From Loripinus fragilis (lineage: Eukaryota; Mollusca; Bivalvia; Lucinida; Lucinidae), in NCBI GenBank assembly GCA_964019695.1, contig OZ026516.1:95976368-96040367 (forward strand): a DNA stretch of 64,000 bases. Direction: 5' to 3'. Position 1 is the stretch's first letter, and the number at the start of each line of letters is the position of its first letter. Below, piece by piece: positions 1 to 9,962 of the stretch. A program made the translations under genes and the position numbers. The notes beneath the pieces were generated by a model. That model was given only the letters and a program-made list of their open reading frames with translations. It did not search any database and was not told where the DNA came from.

Positions 1-69
1 TTATGTAAGATCCTCTATGTATTGACGTTTGTTATAACGCCGCGTATATACTCGTATAGCAAAATTGAA

Positions 70-258
70 GCGCTTTCACGCAAAAATGTGATTGAAAAGT
101 AGTTTTAATGTCATATGATAAATAGAATCTAACATTTGTGCTCCAGTATTATTGAATTTATTAAACGAGTTGCGAAAAAGAGATAAAATGCGATCTCTTT
201 TCCCCAACTCGTTTAATAAATTCAGTAAAACATGAACACTCATGTAAGATCCTCAAAA
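70..258 (+). mobile_element. MITE-like hairpin repeat, copy A
   Basis: Non-coding repeat with an inverted core: the GAATTTATTAAACGAGTTG arm near 155-174 is mirrored by CAACTCGTTTAATAAATTC near 205-224, around an AAAGAGATAAAATG stem. The flanking TGTCATATGATAAATAGAAT and CATGTAAGATCCTC recur in the copy at 3530-3695. A third, inverted copy lies at 63805-64000. Bases 1-15 also resemble the CATGTAAGATCCTC end, so another copy may abut the left edge. The exact termini are not resolved. Confidence 0.6.
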
Positions 259-525
259 TCAAAAATAAGTTGAATAGATAGATACTATCCTGCCAGCCAA
301 GAGTGACAGTGACGTCATGTTTTGTTTACAAAGTTATCGGAGACTTATAATCGATAGATCGAGTGATCTATCGGTTCGCGTAAGTGATCTATCGATTCAC
401 GCTGGATCACGTGGCTTGTAAAAGCCATGGTTTACTTAACAATTGTATACAACATATTACGTCACTGTCACTCTTGGTTGGCACAACAGTACCAATGCGT
501 ACCATTTCTTGTGTTTGTTATTCAG

Positions 526-660
526 TGGTACCCAGAAGTGAGGCATCATTGTCCAACAGCCCCTGTGATCATGATAGCTACCAAAATGGACCTCAGAGAC
601 GACAAAGAGACTTTAGAAGAAATGAAACGGAAGAACATCGCACCCGTCACACATTCACAG
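526..660 (+). CDS. rac1-like: Rac-family small GTPase, internal exon (partial gene)
   Basis: Internal coding exon of a Rho/Rac GTPase, the membrane-associated switch that controls actin remodelling. The acceptor ends ...TTATTCAG at 525 and the donor CAG|GTAACG starts at 661. The 45 codons begin [10 protein letters not shown], a Rac signature, and include the G4 guanine-recognition motif as TKMD (Rac usually has TKLD), then [11 protein letters not shown] and the Rho insert-helix region, ending in THSQ. The exon starts and ends on codon boundaries (phase 0), and the reading frame continues into 4032-4184 as in canonical Rac. The switch I/II and P-loop exons are absent and must lie left of the window. 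The sequence cannot tell which Rac paralogue this is. Conserved non-shadow coding sense and matching splice signals make the exon call strong. Confidence 0.95.
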
Positions 661-2843
661 GTAACGTGCATTTGAGCCGTGACATGTGATTTCCAACAAA
701 GTGGTATGTTGACACGTGTAGACTCAGACAAGTCTGTGCAGCCGCCTTTTAGGCTTAGAAACCCCAAATGATGTTCAGTCAGTAGCTTAACACTCATAGA
801 ATATTCAAGCGACTAGCAAAGGCTCTGATCAGACTGCGCGTATGCGCAGGCTGGTCTGAGCCTTTGCTGGTCGCACATACCACATTGATAGAAATCTCAT
901 GTCGCGGCTCATTTCAAAACGTAAATTCATAAGTAACGTGCATTTCAAAACGTACCATTCACAGGTAACGTGCATTTCAAAACGTACTGTTCACGGGTAT
1001 TGTGCATTTCAAAACGTACCATTCACAGGTAACGTGCATTTCAAAACGTACCATTCACAGGTACCGTGCATTTCAAAACGTACCAATCACAGGTAACGTG
1101 CATTTCAAAACGTACCATTCACAGGTAACGTGCATTTCGAAACGTACCATTCACAGGTAACGTGCATTTCAAAAGGTACCAATCACATGTAACGTGCATT
1201 TCAAAAGGTACCATTCACAGGTAACGTGCATTTCAAAACGTACCATTCACAGGTAACGTGCATTTCGAAACGTATCATTCACAGGTAACGTGCATTTCAA
1301 AACGTACCAATCACAGGTAACGTGCATTTCAAAACGTACCATTCACAGGTAACGTGCATTTCAAAACGTACTGTTCACAGGTAACGTGCATTTCAAAACG
1401 TACCATTCACAGGAAACGTGCATTTCAAAACGTACCATTCACAGGTAACGTGCATTTCAAAACGTACCATTCAAAGGTAATGTGCATTTCAAAACGTACC
1501 ATTCACAGGTAACGTGCATTTCAAAACGTACCATTCACATGTAACGTGCATTTCAAAACGTACCATTCACAGATAACGTGCATTTAAAACGTACCATTCA
1601 CAGGTAACGTGCATTTCAAAACGTACCATTCACAGGTAACGTGCATTTCAAAACGTACCAATCACAGGTAACGCGCATTTCAAAACGTACCATTCACAGG
1701 TAACGTGCTTTTCAAAACGTATCATTCACATGTGACGTGCTTTTCAAAACGTATCATTCACATGTAACGTGCTTTTCAAAACGTATCATTCACATGTAAC
1801 GTGCATTTCAAAACGTACCAATCACAGGTAACGTGCATTTCAAAACGTACCAATCACAGGTAACGCGCATTTCAAAACGTACCATTCACAGGTAACGTGC
1901 TTTTCAAAACGTATCATTCACATGTAACGTGCTTTTCAAAACGTATCATTCACATGTAACGTGCATTTCAAAACGTACCAATCACAGGTAACGTGCATTT
2001 CAAACCGTACCATTCACAGGTAACGTGCATTTCAAAACGTACCATTCACAGGTAACGTGCATTTCAAAACGTACCAATCACAGGTAACGTGCATTTCAAA
2101 ACGTACCAATCACAGGTAACGTGCATTTCAAAACGTACCATTCACAGGTAACGTGCATTTCGAAACGTACCATTCACAGGTAACGTGCATTTCAAAAGGT
2201 ACCAATCACATGTAACGTGCATTTCAAAAGGTACCATTCACAGGTAACGTGCATTTCAAAACGTACCATTCACAGGTAACGTGCATTTCGAAACGTATCA
2301 TTCACAGGTAACGTGCATTTCAAAACGTATCATTCACAGATAACGTGCATTTAAAACGTACCATTCACAGGTAACGTGCATTTCGAAACGTATCATTCAC
2401 AGGTAACGTGCATTTCAAAACGTATCATTCACAGATAACGTGCATTTAAAACGTACCATTCACAGGTAACGTGCATTTCAAAACGTACCATTCACAGGTA
2501 ACGTGCATTTCGAAACGTACCATTCACAGGTAACGTGCATTTCAAAAGGTACCAATCACATGTAACGTGCATTTCAAAAGGTATCATTCACAGGTAACGT
2601 GCATTTCAAAACGTACCATTCACAGGTAACGTGCATTTCAAAACGTATCATTCACAGGTAACGTGCATTTCAAAACGTATCATTCACAGATAACGTGCAT
2701 TTAAAACGTACCATTCACAGGTAACGTGCATTTCAAAACGTACCATTCACAGGTAACGTGCATTTCAAACCGTACCATTCACAGGTAACGTGCATTTCAA
2801 ACCGTACCATTCATAGGTGATCTGCATTTCAAAATGTACCAAT
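652..2843 (+). repeat. 32-bp intronic minisatellite seeded by the Rac splice donor
   Basis: About 60 tandem copies of a 32-bp unit read roughly as CACAGGTAACGTGCATTTC, then AAAACGTACCATT. Bases 652-673, which span the last 9 coding bases and the first 13 intron bases, are identical to the unit over 22 nt, so the exon edge is itself the first partial copy. Common variants are CATGTAACG, CAGATAACG, CGAAACGTA and AAAAGGTACC. Blocks of several variant units recur (about 1090-1290, 2110-2330 and 2470-2650), which indicates secondary duplication of multi-unit blocks. The array decays after about 2815. Confidence 0.95.
674..910. mobile_element. 237-bp MITE inserted in first minisatellite unit
   Basis: Terminal inverted repeats: GAGCCGTGACATGTGATTTC on the left and the complement of GAAATCTCATGTCGCGGCTC on the right. 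The insert is flanked by ATTT on both sides (670-673 and 911-914). Removing it with one ATTT restores an exact minisatellite unit (GTGCATTT joined to CAAAACGTA). The core carries the palindromic GATCAGACTGCGC...GCGCAG motif seen across the window. A second copy in the opposite orientation lies at 45014-45249. No ORF, so non-autonomous. Confidence 0.85.
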
Positions 2844-2951
2844 GCGATTTCTTCCTATATTTTTTTGCAACGTATTGTGTTTTTGTGTGTGTGTTTTTCT
2901 TCTTCAATTTTTGATATTTTTTTTTTGATGGATGTTGTCATATATGACATA

Positions 2952-3079
2952 GCCTCGAGGTTATTAAACTTGAGTACAGTCTTAAACTCAAAATAAAGCG
3001 TAATGATTGTCTACTTGCGGACAATCATTGCGCTTTATTTTGAGTCTGAGAATGAACTCAAGTTTTATAACCTCGAGGC
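2952..3079. mobile_element. Long inverted repeat (hairpin MITE)
   Basis: Two ~60-nt arms beginning CCTCGAGGTTATTAAACTTG and ending with its near-exact complement meet around a ~8-nt loop at about 3012-3019. The inner arm is ATAAAGCGTAATGATTGTC and its mirror. TAG occurs close to both ends. It could form a strong stem in pre-mRNA of the Rac intron. No ORF. Confidence 0.8.
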
Positions 3080-3529
3080 CTAGTGTACGATTTGGAGACT
3101 GCTATTTGCCATGCAATGCTGCTTTAGTCAACTTGAATCTCAATTGAAACAACAAAACAAAAAAACACACACATAAAAAACAACAACACAAAAAACCTCA
3201 CTCAAATTAGGATAGCTTTCACAATTTGTGAAGCAGATAATAACCATCGCCTTACAGGCAGGGAATATTGGCTTGGAAAGTTCCAATGTGCAATTATGCA
3301 AGGTATACAAGGAGTGATATTATTTTTTTCAAATGCTGCTGCAATGAGCTGACCTACCTTCGTGATGTCTTCGTTTGTGAAATACTGTTTATCATATGAC
3401 GTCGCGTCTGGGAGTGAAATAACGCCATACAATAAAATCTGTAAACCACTAGTGGTTTATAGATTTACGGGAAACGTTATGACGTTCATAACAACGTTGC
3501 GTAAATGACAAAATTATAACGTTTTTACG

Positions 3530-3695
3530 CTTAATGTCATATGATAAATAGAATCTAACATTCGTGCTCTTGTATTATTGTATTTATAAAACTCGTTGCG
3601 CAAAAGAGATAAAATGCTCGGCAAGCCTCGCATTTTATCTCTCTCCCCAACTCGTTTAATAAAATCAATAAAACATGAGCACTCATGTAAGATCA
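3530..3695 (+). mobile_element. MITE-like hairpin repeat, copy B
   Basis: Same family as the element at 70-258: TGTCATATGATAAATAGAAT at the left, a GAGATAAAATG...CATTTTATCTC stem in the middle, and AACTCGTTTAATAAAATC plus CATGTAAGATCATC at the right. It lies in the Rac intron between the minisatellite and the last exon. Confidence 0.6.
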
Positions 3696-4031
3696 TCTTT
3701 ATGTTTTTGTTTTTTTTTAAAAAATAACAGTCTATATATCAGACTTTTACATCTAGTTTCCAAGTTAAGTTGCATTTGTATTAAATTGGTATGTCAGTCT
3801 GGGGTATTCACCAATCAGAGCACCGTTTTCTAGCATCTATTCTAAGATTGTTTCTGATTGGTAAATAATATGGATCAAAAGCAAACATAGTCAGCTGCCA
3901 CTGAAAAAGTAACCATGAAAATGAAGTAATAAAAGTATTTTCTTGTTTCTATTTAGGCTGCCATAAGCGTATCTTAAATTATTTTGGCGTCGCTTGCTTA
4001 TAACATGCCCATTTTTTTTATTCTTTTCCAG

Positions 4032-4184
4032 GGACAAGCCATGGCCAAAGAGATAGGTGCAGTGAAATATTTAGAATGTTCTGCCCTAACTCAAAGGGGG
4101 TTGAAAGTAATATTTGATGAGGCTGTGAGAGCTGTGCTCTCCCCCAAATCCAGGAAGAGAAGACGTTTTTGCAAACTGTTCTAG
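4032..4184 (+). CDS. rac1-like: Rac-family small GTPase, last coding exon
   Basis: The final 50 codons and stop continue in frame from the exon at 526-660, after a CAG acceptor at 4029-4031. They begin [20 protein letters not shown], which is diagnostic for Rac and carries the G5 motif (C)SAL at exon residues 17-19. [16 protein letters not shown] forms the C-terminal helix. The tail [14 protein letters not shown] has a polybasic KSRKRRR stretch followed by CKLF. This is a CAAX box; a terminal F or L usually directs geranylgeranylation and plasma-membrane targeting. The hypervariable linker lacks the proline run of vertebrate Rac1. The two exons together give 95 C-terminal residues of an expected ~190. 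No frameshift or internal stop is present, so the gene appears intact here. Confidence 0.95.
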   Translation, partial: GQAMAKEIGAVKYLECSALTQRGLKVIFDEAVRAVLSPKSRKRRRFCKLF

Positions 4185-4253
4185 TGAAAAACTATAATGA
4201 AGAGCCAGTGAAAAACTATAATGAAGAGCCAGTGAAAACTATAATGAAGAACC
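4183..4253 (+). repeat. 24-bp triplicate at the Rac stop codon / 3' UTR start
   Basis: Three tandem copies of AGTGAAAAACTATAATGAAG plus (A)GCC, at 4183-4206, 4207-4230 and 4231-4253 (the last one base shorter). The first copy overlaps the last two bases of the TAG stop codon. It lies in presumed 3' UTR. Candidate AATAAA poly(A) signals are at 5195-5200 and 5347-5352; neither can be proved from sequence alone. Confidence 0.8.
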
Positions 4254-4283
4254 AGCAGTAACAAGTTGGCATGTGCGCCCATC

Positions 4284-4331
4284 GAAGACTCTGATCAGAC
4301 TGCGCATCTGCGCAGTCTGATCAGAGTCTTC
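4284..4331. repeat. Perfect 48-nt palindrome (GATCAGACTGCGCA family)
   Basis: 23-nt arms starting GAAGACTCTGATCAGACTGC are exact inverted copies around a TC spacer at 4307-4308. The flanks GCGCCCATC and AATGGTCGC extend the symmetry imperfectly. A degenerate sister copy follows at about 4385-4435. If the Rac 3' UTR extends this far, it would fold into a stable stem. Confidence 0.85.
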
Positions 4332-4439
4332 AATGGTCGCTCTTTGTGTAGCCAAGGGTCCAACGTCTCTTCAGGCAGAAAGATAGGACTTTGATCAGAC
4401 TCTATGGATGCGCAGACTGATTTGAATCTTCGCTGTACT

Positions 4440-5464
4440 TATAACTTGCCAACTTGTACCTTATGCTGGATACGGGCCCATTTGTAAGAAGCTCTAGCGA
4501 TAAGGCGTGTATTTTCCCTAGTTGACATGATTACAAAAACCAAATTTTCAAACTGCACTCTTGTTTTTAAAATCGGTGCGGTTCGGCAGCAAAATATGCA
4601 AAGTACGCATCAAAATACGTTTCAAAGCAATTTATCATTAGCAAAGCAGTAACAATTTGCGCTTTCTACTCCCACCCCTCATTTTACGTCTTTCTACTGG
4701 GTGCCAATTAGACCAGACTTTGTAAATGCTTTGCTAGTTTTCAAAAAATTAAAAGTGCTTAACTGTAAATGATAGAAGTGCTATTCCTTTCAAACACTTT
4801 ACAATATTCTTCCTGCGCATGCGTACGAAATATACTTAAAATTGTGACGTTTGTCACTGGAAAGGTGAAAGTGGTGTCTTTCAGTTTATTTTAGATGATT
4901 TTCCCCCCTAGACTCAAGATGCTCTTTGGACAATGACATGTCGCTATAATTATATACAACATATGTAAAGGGCGTCTTGGGTCTAGGGGGGGGGGGGGGG
5001 GGGAAGTGGTTGTAGAAGCAAAAGAAGACATCAAACATATGACAAAAAAAGACTGCTTTGCCAAATGGTCGTTTTTATTGTACATCAACTGTATAAAAAT
5101 ATATACTCTATCGTGATAGACCATTTGTTTACCTTAGTGTAACGGTCTATTTCACGTATGTGTTACTGAAATAACAAGCACAGTTGATGATCATAATAAA
5201 TTCTCATTCAAAACGAAGTAGGATTATTATAAGCATTAAGGACAAAAACGATTATAATATACGGACTAGGCTGCAAGGGTGCATATACGACTGGTCAATG
5301 TGTATTTGTTGAATGTGCCTAGTGTCTCCAGTCCTTATTTCAACACAATAAAACGAACGTCTAATTTAAGGAAATGGCACGCCTTATCGCTAGAAATTCT
5401 TTATCGCTAGAGCGACCAATGATGGCTAAGAACAGACTGAGCAAATGCACAGTCTCAGCAAAGA
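4440..5464. other. Presumed 3' UTR or intergenic stretch
   Basis: No ORF with recognisable protein sense. It contains a poly-G run at about 4987-5003 and two AATAAA hexamers (5195 and 5347) that could end the Rac transcript. Confidence 0.5.
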
Positions 5465-5468
5465 CCTA

Positions 5469-5648
5469 TAGTAAAACCTGTGTAAAACGGCCACTCAAAA
5501 ATAGACAAAACAAAGATCGAAAGTATTGCAGAATGCTCCCCTTCGAGCATTTTGCAATACTTTTTACCTGCATTAAGCGATAATTGGTCTTGAAAACCAA
5601 ATTTTTTGGGTTTTTTGAGAGTTGCCGTTTTACACAGGTTTTACTGTA
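5469..5648. mobile_element. Mariner-like MITE, copy 1
   Basis: The inverted ends AGTAAAACCTGTGTAAAACG and its complement (CGTTTTACACAGGTTTTACT) are next to TA on each side, as expected for Tc1/mariner insertion. The interior has a second stem, AGTATTGCAGAATGCTC / GAGCATTTTGCAATACT. No coding capacity. A second copy is at 9963-10154. Confidence 0.8.
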
Positions 5649-6177
5649 GGTGAATTTATGCAAGTTCTCTCTCAAAGCTTCAAAGCAGGAGTTGACATCT
5701 TTGTGAACCAACGCGATTTTCGGAAGTCGGCACACAGATAGACAGACCGAAAATAATATCTCAGGCCAGTAAGGTTTTAAAAGAGAACAATGTACATTCT
5801 TGTATCAAATATTTTGATGTTACATATAGACAAGTTATATATGTTACCCATGTTGGATGAAGTTATGGTGCATACACCAAACGGCGCATATTTGTGACAA
5901 CTATTATCAATTAACACACCGTGTAGGCGGCAATCGCAAAATGAAATAAAATTGATGAACGTAGATCAAAAATATTGAGAAACAGAGTTCTCGATTGCTA
6001 CTTGTCACCCGACTGGCGCAATCAAAAACACTGATTCTAGCTATGTTTGATCCGCGTTCGTTGATTGTGAAGAGCGATTTCGGTTGCCGCCTTCCGAGGT
6101 GATTTATACAAACAGTTTTATCTTCGAGACGAATCTGGTGTAATCTTCCAGATTAGCTGTTCGGGTTTTTTGACAAA
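5649..6177. other. Unassigned intergenic stretch
   Basis: Nothing recognisable: no conserved ORF, tandem repeat or inverted ends seen. Confidence 0.5.
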
Positions 6178-7083
6178 TACACTCAGTGGCCATAAGTGAG
6201 TCCCCAAATCAGCTTACAAGAAATTGACAAAAAACTATGGCCTGAAACAATGGTCTTTTCTAGCCGATTAATACAATTTCCACAAATGATAATTGCCCTG
6301 GATAAATATACAGGGTGTATGTTTACGTCATCACCAAATTGTATGATGTCATCATCTGTTGCTATGGAAGTATTGTGTATCACATACATTGGCTCCATTT
6401 CTTCCTAAAAGGTATAGTCCGTCCAGATAAGAGACGTTGGGCGGTTCTTAGCTTAGTTCAACCCCTGGACAAATACATTTGGAAATCGGCTAGTCAGGTG
6501 CATTGTTCGCGTATTCACCCATCTGTGAAACTCTCCACACCAAAAGTATATACATGTAGACTTATTGTTGCCATATCGTGGAAAATAAGCGTTTCGAATT
6601 ATTGAAGATGAATCTGATCAGCCCAGATACCTTGTTTGAAATATGTACATACATGTATCTTAAAAACGTACGTGTATCTTAAACTAAACAACCAAAACAT
6701 CAATCTTCGACAATGAAATCTACAATCACACAAGTTTTATTGCTTTATAAAAGATATGTGTACCCTTTCCCTGTGATCCATTTATTGAACCCATAGCATG
6801 CTGAATTTTAGTGTGTGTGTTTGGGGGGGGGGGGGGGGGCAGGGGGCTATTTTATGTTGTTGTTTTAATGCTATTTTTTCGAATTCAGAGCTAAACACCA
6901 AATCATTTTCTTGCCAAACAAACAGAATTTGGTTGAATATTTTCATCGACAACATTTTTAACGCGAATAATTTCATACATCTAGCATACTAAAGGTAAAC
7001 CTGTGTACCAGTAGACGCACACAACTGCAGCAAAAATTGAGATGAGTGTCTCTTTTGATATTTTGAGTTGATTTTGTTTGTTT

Positions 7084-7265
7084 GTATTGATGTTTTGCGT
7101 CGCTGCCAACATTTTTGCAGCCATGACGCGACGTTTCCTATCCACCTAGGTTTAACCAGTACTTAGCAGAGAATAAAGTGTCTTGCTAAGGACATTTCGA
7201 GGTGCTTTCATTGAACCTTCTCAAAATAGCGGTTCTTGAATCACAGGTCTAACACACTAGCACTG
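7084..7265 (-). mobile_element. Degraded SINE fragment
   Basis: Read on the minus strand it has a GTGCTCAGTGCTAGTGTGTT head, then CCTTAGCAAGACACTTTATT and TACTGGTTAAACCTAGG, matching the body of the SINE at 61530-61728 (CTTGAGCAAGAACATTAATC, TACTGGTTCAACCCAGG). Heavily mutated, with no clear duplication. Confidence 0.55.
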
Positions 7266-7314
7266 AGCACTTGTGGACCTCAATTATTTGAGTTGATACT
7301 TTACATACCAGTCA

Positions 7315-7545
7315 TGTGCGGATCCAGAAATTTTTGTCAGAGTGGGTCCAACTTTGACAATGATTTTTTTAAATTTTTTTTAGTTGATGAGAGGATAGAT
7401 TATCAAAATACCACTAACAGCGGACCATCATAAATGGCGCTTCGCTGGCGTTCCGATGATGGCCTAACATTGAATTTTGGCCCAGTAGCTTTGCGATTTT
7501 TCAGGGGATCCGGACCAGTATTGCTAAGAAATGGATCCGCCCATG
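7315..7545. mobile_element. hAT-like MITE with 7-bp target duplication
   Basis: Near-palindromic ends TGTGCGGATCCAGAAATTT and AAATGGATCCGCCCAT are flanked by CCAGTCA on both sides (7308-7314 and 7546-7552; an eighth base mismatches). GCGGATCC ends and ~8-bp duplications are typical of hAT-derived MITEs. A reverse-oriented relative lies at 49255-49435. Confidence 0.75.
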
Positions 7546-7569
7546 CCAGTCAAGAAATTTTCAGTCATT

Positions 7570-7712
7570 TCAGGACGTTTCCTGGGTTGAACCAGTACTG
7601 AATAGAGTATAACGTGTCTTGTACAAGGAAACAATATGGTGCCTCCAGAGAGACTAAAATCAACGGCCCCTTTATCTCAAGTCAAGCACTCTACCACTGG
7701 TTGACTCTGCAG
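7570..7712 (-). mobile_element. SINE copy, 3' truncated
   Basis: The minus strand reads a tRNA-like A-box region (CCAGTGGTAGAGTGCTTGAC), GTACAAGACACGTTATACTC and TACTGGTTCAACCCAGGAAA. This is the same order as the SINE at 61530-61728, without its tail. Confidence 0.65.
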
Positions 7713-8405
7713 GTATTATACAGCTATTTGGTCGCTGTATCGCCACGTGGTATGCGTTGTCCCGGTCTCATTTAAAACTAACGGAGATAGCTAGCAGTTG
7801 TTGGCGTGGCTAGACAGTAACCCAAAAGCCGATTAATAACTACAGTTTTTTAAGGCGTCATTCATGCCAGCCTGTTTGTTGGGTTAGTTCAATAATGTGT
7901 AATCACTAAACCTACATTAAATGTATGCCGTTTATATCTGTATATTATGTGTAAAGCATTTCGACCTCCGTACCAGTGTATGCAGCTTTGCGCTTTAGAT
8001 GGTTACTTGAGACATGGCTGTATATTCAATACAATACCAAAGGAAATTACCGATAAAAGCACGCTGCATGCAATCAGATCTTTATTACGGTGTGCAACCT
8101 GACTCAATATATTTATACATGTAGCAGCAACAGCCGTTCTAACATAGACCAGTCTGCCTTGATGATCTTGGTAATTGACTAAAATTCACATAGGTTCTAG
8201 GGAGCAATATTATATACCAATGTGTCTGTAAACAAGTAAGACTTAAGTTTTCTGTGAACGTTTACCGGGCATACTAACCGTATAAAGCGGGTCGCCTTTG
8301 TCGTCTGCGGTTCAGTTGTTTTGCACGATTAACCCTTAAAGCGCATATCATAACAAAATTCGAATGCTTTTGTCGTCTGCTGAAATGTTTTAGCAGCCTT
8401 TCCAA

Positions 8406-8469
8406 CAAACAGTGTAGACTCAGATCATTCTGCTCCTATGAGCAGTCTGATCTGGGTCCACACTGTTTG
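8406..8469. repeat. 64-bp imperfect palindrome
   Basis: CAAACAGTGTAGACTCAGAT pairs with ATCTGGGTCCACACTGTTTG around CTGCTCCTATGAGCAG. Member of the dispersed CTGATC/GTTTG hairpin family (compare 60576-60642). Confidence 0.75.
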
Positions 8470-9780
8470 TCTCTATACTTAGCTTTGTTACATAATGTTA
8501 GAAAAATTTGCAGCAGACGACAAATGCAGTCGGAATTTCGGATGATTTTTGCTGGCGTTTTAAGAGTTAAAGCGTACCTATGCTGTTTTACCCAATTTAC
8601 TGTAGACCAGTCTAAATTGACAGTGAATGGCAGTGTTCTGTCTGACACGCCCAACGTCCGTTACCTGGTCGCACTATAGCAGGTGTTTAAAAATTGATGT
8701 AAAAATGTCATATTGTAATATTTTTATTAAAAATTTGCAGAAACATTTGAAATGTACTGGAAAACATTCTGTTTAAGTTCAAATTAGTATAGACACTGAA
8801 AATAAAATAATGCAGAGCAGAGAACTGGATGGAAAATAATGTTATGAAAATGATCCGACGACAGTATACTTTGGTTGTAAAAAACAAACTAAATAAACAA
8901 ATGCAGGAATATGGGGTATGTATGTTTTGCGAGGTATCATAACGGTGCTCTATTTGAAGCTAATATTTTTTTAATAAATGTTGATGGATATAAGCTATGG
9001 TTGGATCCTAAGAAAATCTGCTAATTTTCACTGTCAGTCCTGATATTGGTGCCACAAGCAGCATAACCAGCGATAAAATATTTGTGTAATAATAATTTTC
9101 AGTTGAAAGTACCATTTGGGGTTACATTTTTACAGAACATCTATTTTTTAAGAAGAAGTATCTTAAAATTTTGTATGAAAGTTTTGGGTACCCCCTTGTA
9201 AAGCAAAATTTGGCCAATGGGTTAGGTATCCCTGGGTGCTGTCTTTTCCATTTGCAAGACTGAAACATTTAAAGACTAATTGCTTAAAACACGCATATAT
9301 AGACACTAGAAAGACTGATAGTTGTTGCGAAGTTACCAAGTGGATTCGTTCAATAATTTAGATTTTTGGGTCAGGGGTACAAATACCCCACCCACCCCTA
9401 ATATGACGGCGAATAAATTAGGAAGATAAGAACACTTCTTGTTCACAGCTCACGATTATAAAATATTTGCACCATTATCACAAAAAATATATAGAAAATA
9501 AGAAATATCTATAGTCATGTAAAAACGGAAGAAGTTTAGAGCCCACATCAAATTTTCAAACTGTTTCAGAAATCAGGGGTGGTCGAAAAGAATAATACCC
9601 ACGAACTCTAGGTGATACTAGTTCTATAATAATTCAGCATTCTTAAGTAGAAAAATGGCAAATAGTGACATGTTCAAAATTTCAGATAATTTGCATTTCT
9701 CGTTTTGAAATTATACCAATTTTAAATGTACTTATTTTTTTTGCAAATGAAACAACGTTTGCCATTTTGGGAACTCACTT
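8470..9780. other. AT-rich interior of the 3.6-kb element
   Basis: No recognisable ORF, tandem repeat or RNA gene. The stretch around 9360-9400 is rich in ACCCC runs. Confidence 0.4.
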
Positions 9781-9962
9781 ATGGCCACTGAGTGTAGAGT
9801 TGTAAGCATACGGCAAAATACTTATATTTAGGAGCAATTTTAATTTTGCGAGTAATATTTCTTTGGAGAAAGTAAACGAAAGCATCTTTTTGTTCAAATT
9901 TCATGATTAATATATTGAAGGTCGCATTGATTGTTGGTGCGACGTAATTTCTCATAGATGTA

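Larger units (their letters stand above)
661..4031 (+). other. Rac phase-0 intron filled with repeats
   Basis: The intron runs from GTAACG at 661 to a TTCTTTTCCAG acceptor ending at 4031. It contains a MITE (674-910), a 32-bp minisatellite (911-2843), a long perfect-style hairpin (2952-3079) and a copy of the MITE-like hairpin repeat (3530-3695). Translating past the donor gives only VTC-I and then a TGA at 673-675, so intron retention would yield a Rac lacking the G5 motif and the CAAX box. The remaining stretches (3080-3530 and 3700-4020) show no recognisable gene. Confidence 0.9.
6180..9794. mobile_element. 3.6-kb element with TA-flanked terminal inverted repeats
   Basis: The left end, CACTCAGTGGCCATAAGTGA followed by GTCCCCAAA, is matched by the inverted right end TTTGGGAACTCAC-TTATGGCCACTGAGTG, with one mismatch in about 29. 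TA dinucleotides lie immediately outside (6178-6179 and 9795-9796), which suggests Tc1/mariner-type insertion. No transposase ORF is visible, so it is a non-autonomous or decayed element. SINE fragments (7084-7265 and 7570-7712) and a hAT-like MITE (7315-7545) sit inside, plus a poly-G tract at about 6824-6839 and a palindrome at 8406-8469. An alternative is two independent short elements that happen to face each other; only related full-length copies would settle this. Confidence 0.6.

Noticed and set aside
384..525. Extending the Rac exon upstream to the ATG at 427
   Set aside because: The frame is open, but the sequence before 526 is not Rac-like, and a TTATTCAG acceptor sits exactly where Rac similarity starts.
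911..2843. Regular short repeats that could suggest a CRISPR array
   Set aside because: The 32-bp units are directly abutting with no unique spacers, lie in a eukaryotic intron, and have no cas genes nearby. It is a minisatellite.
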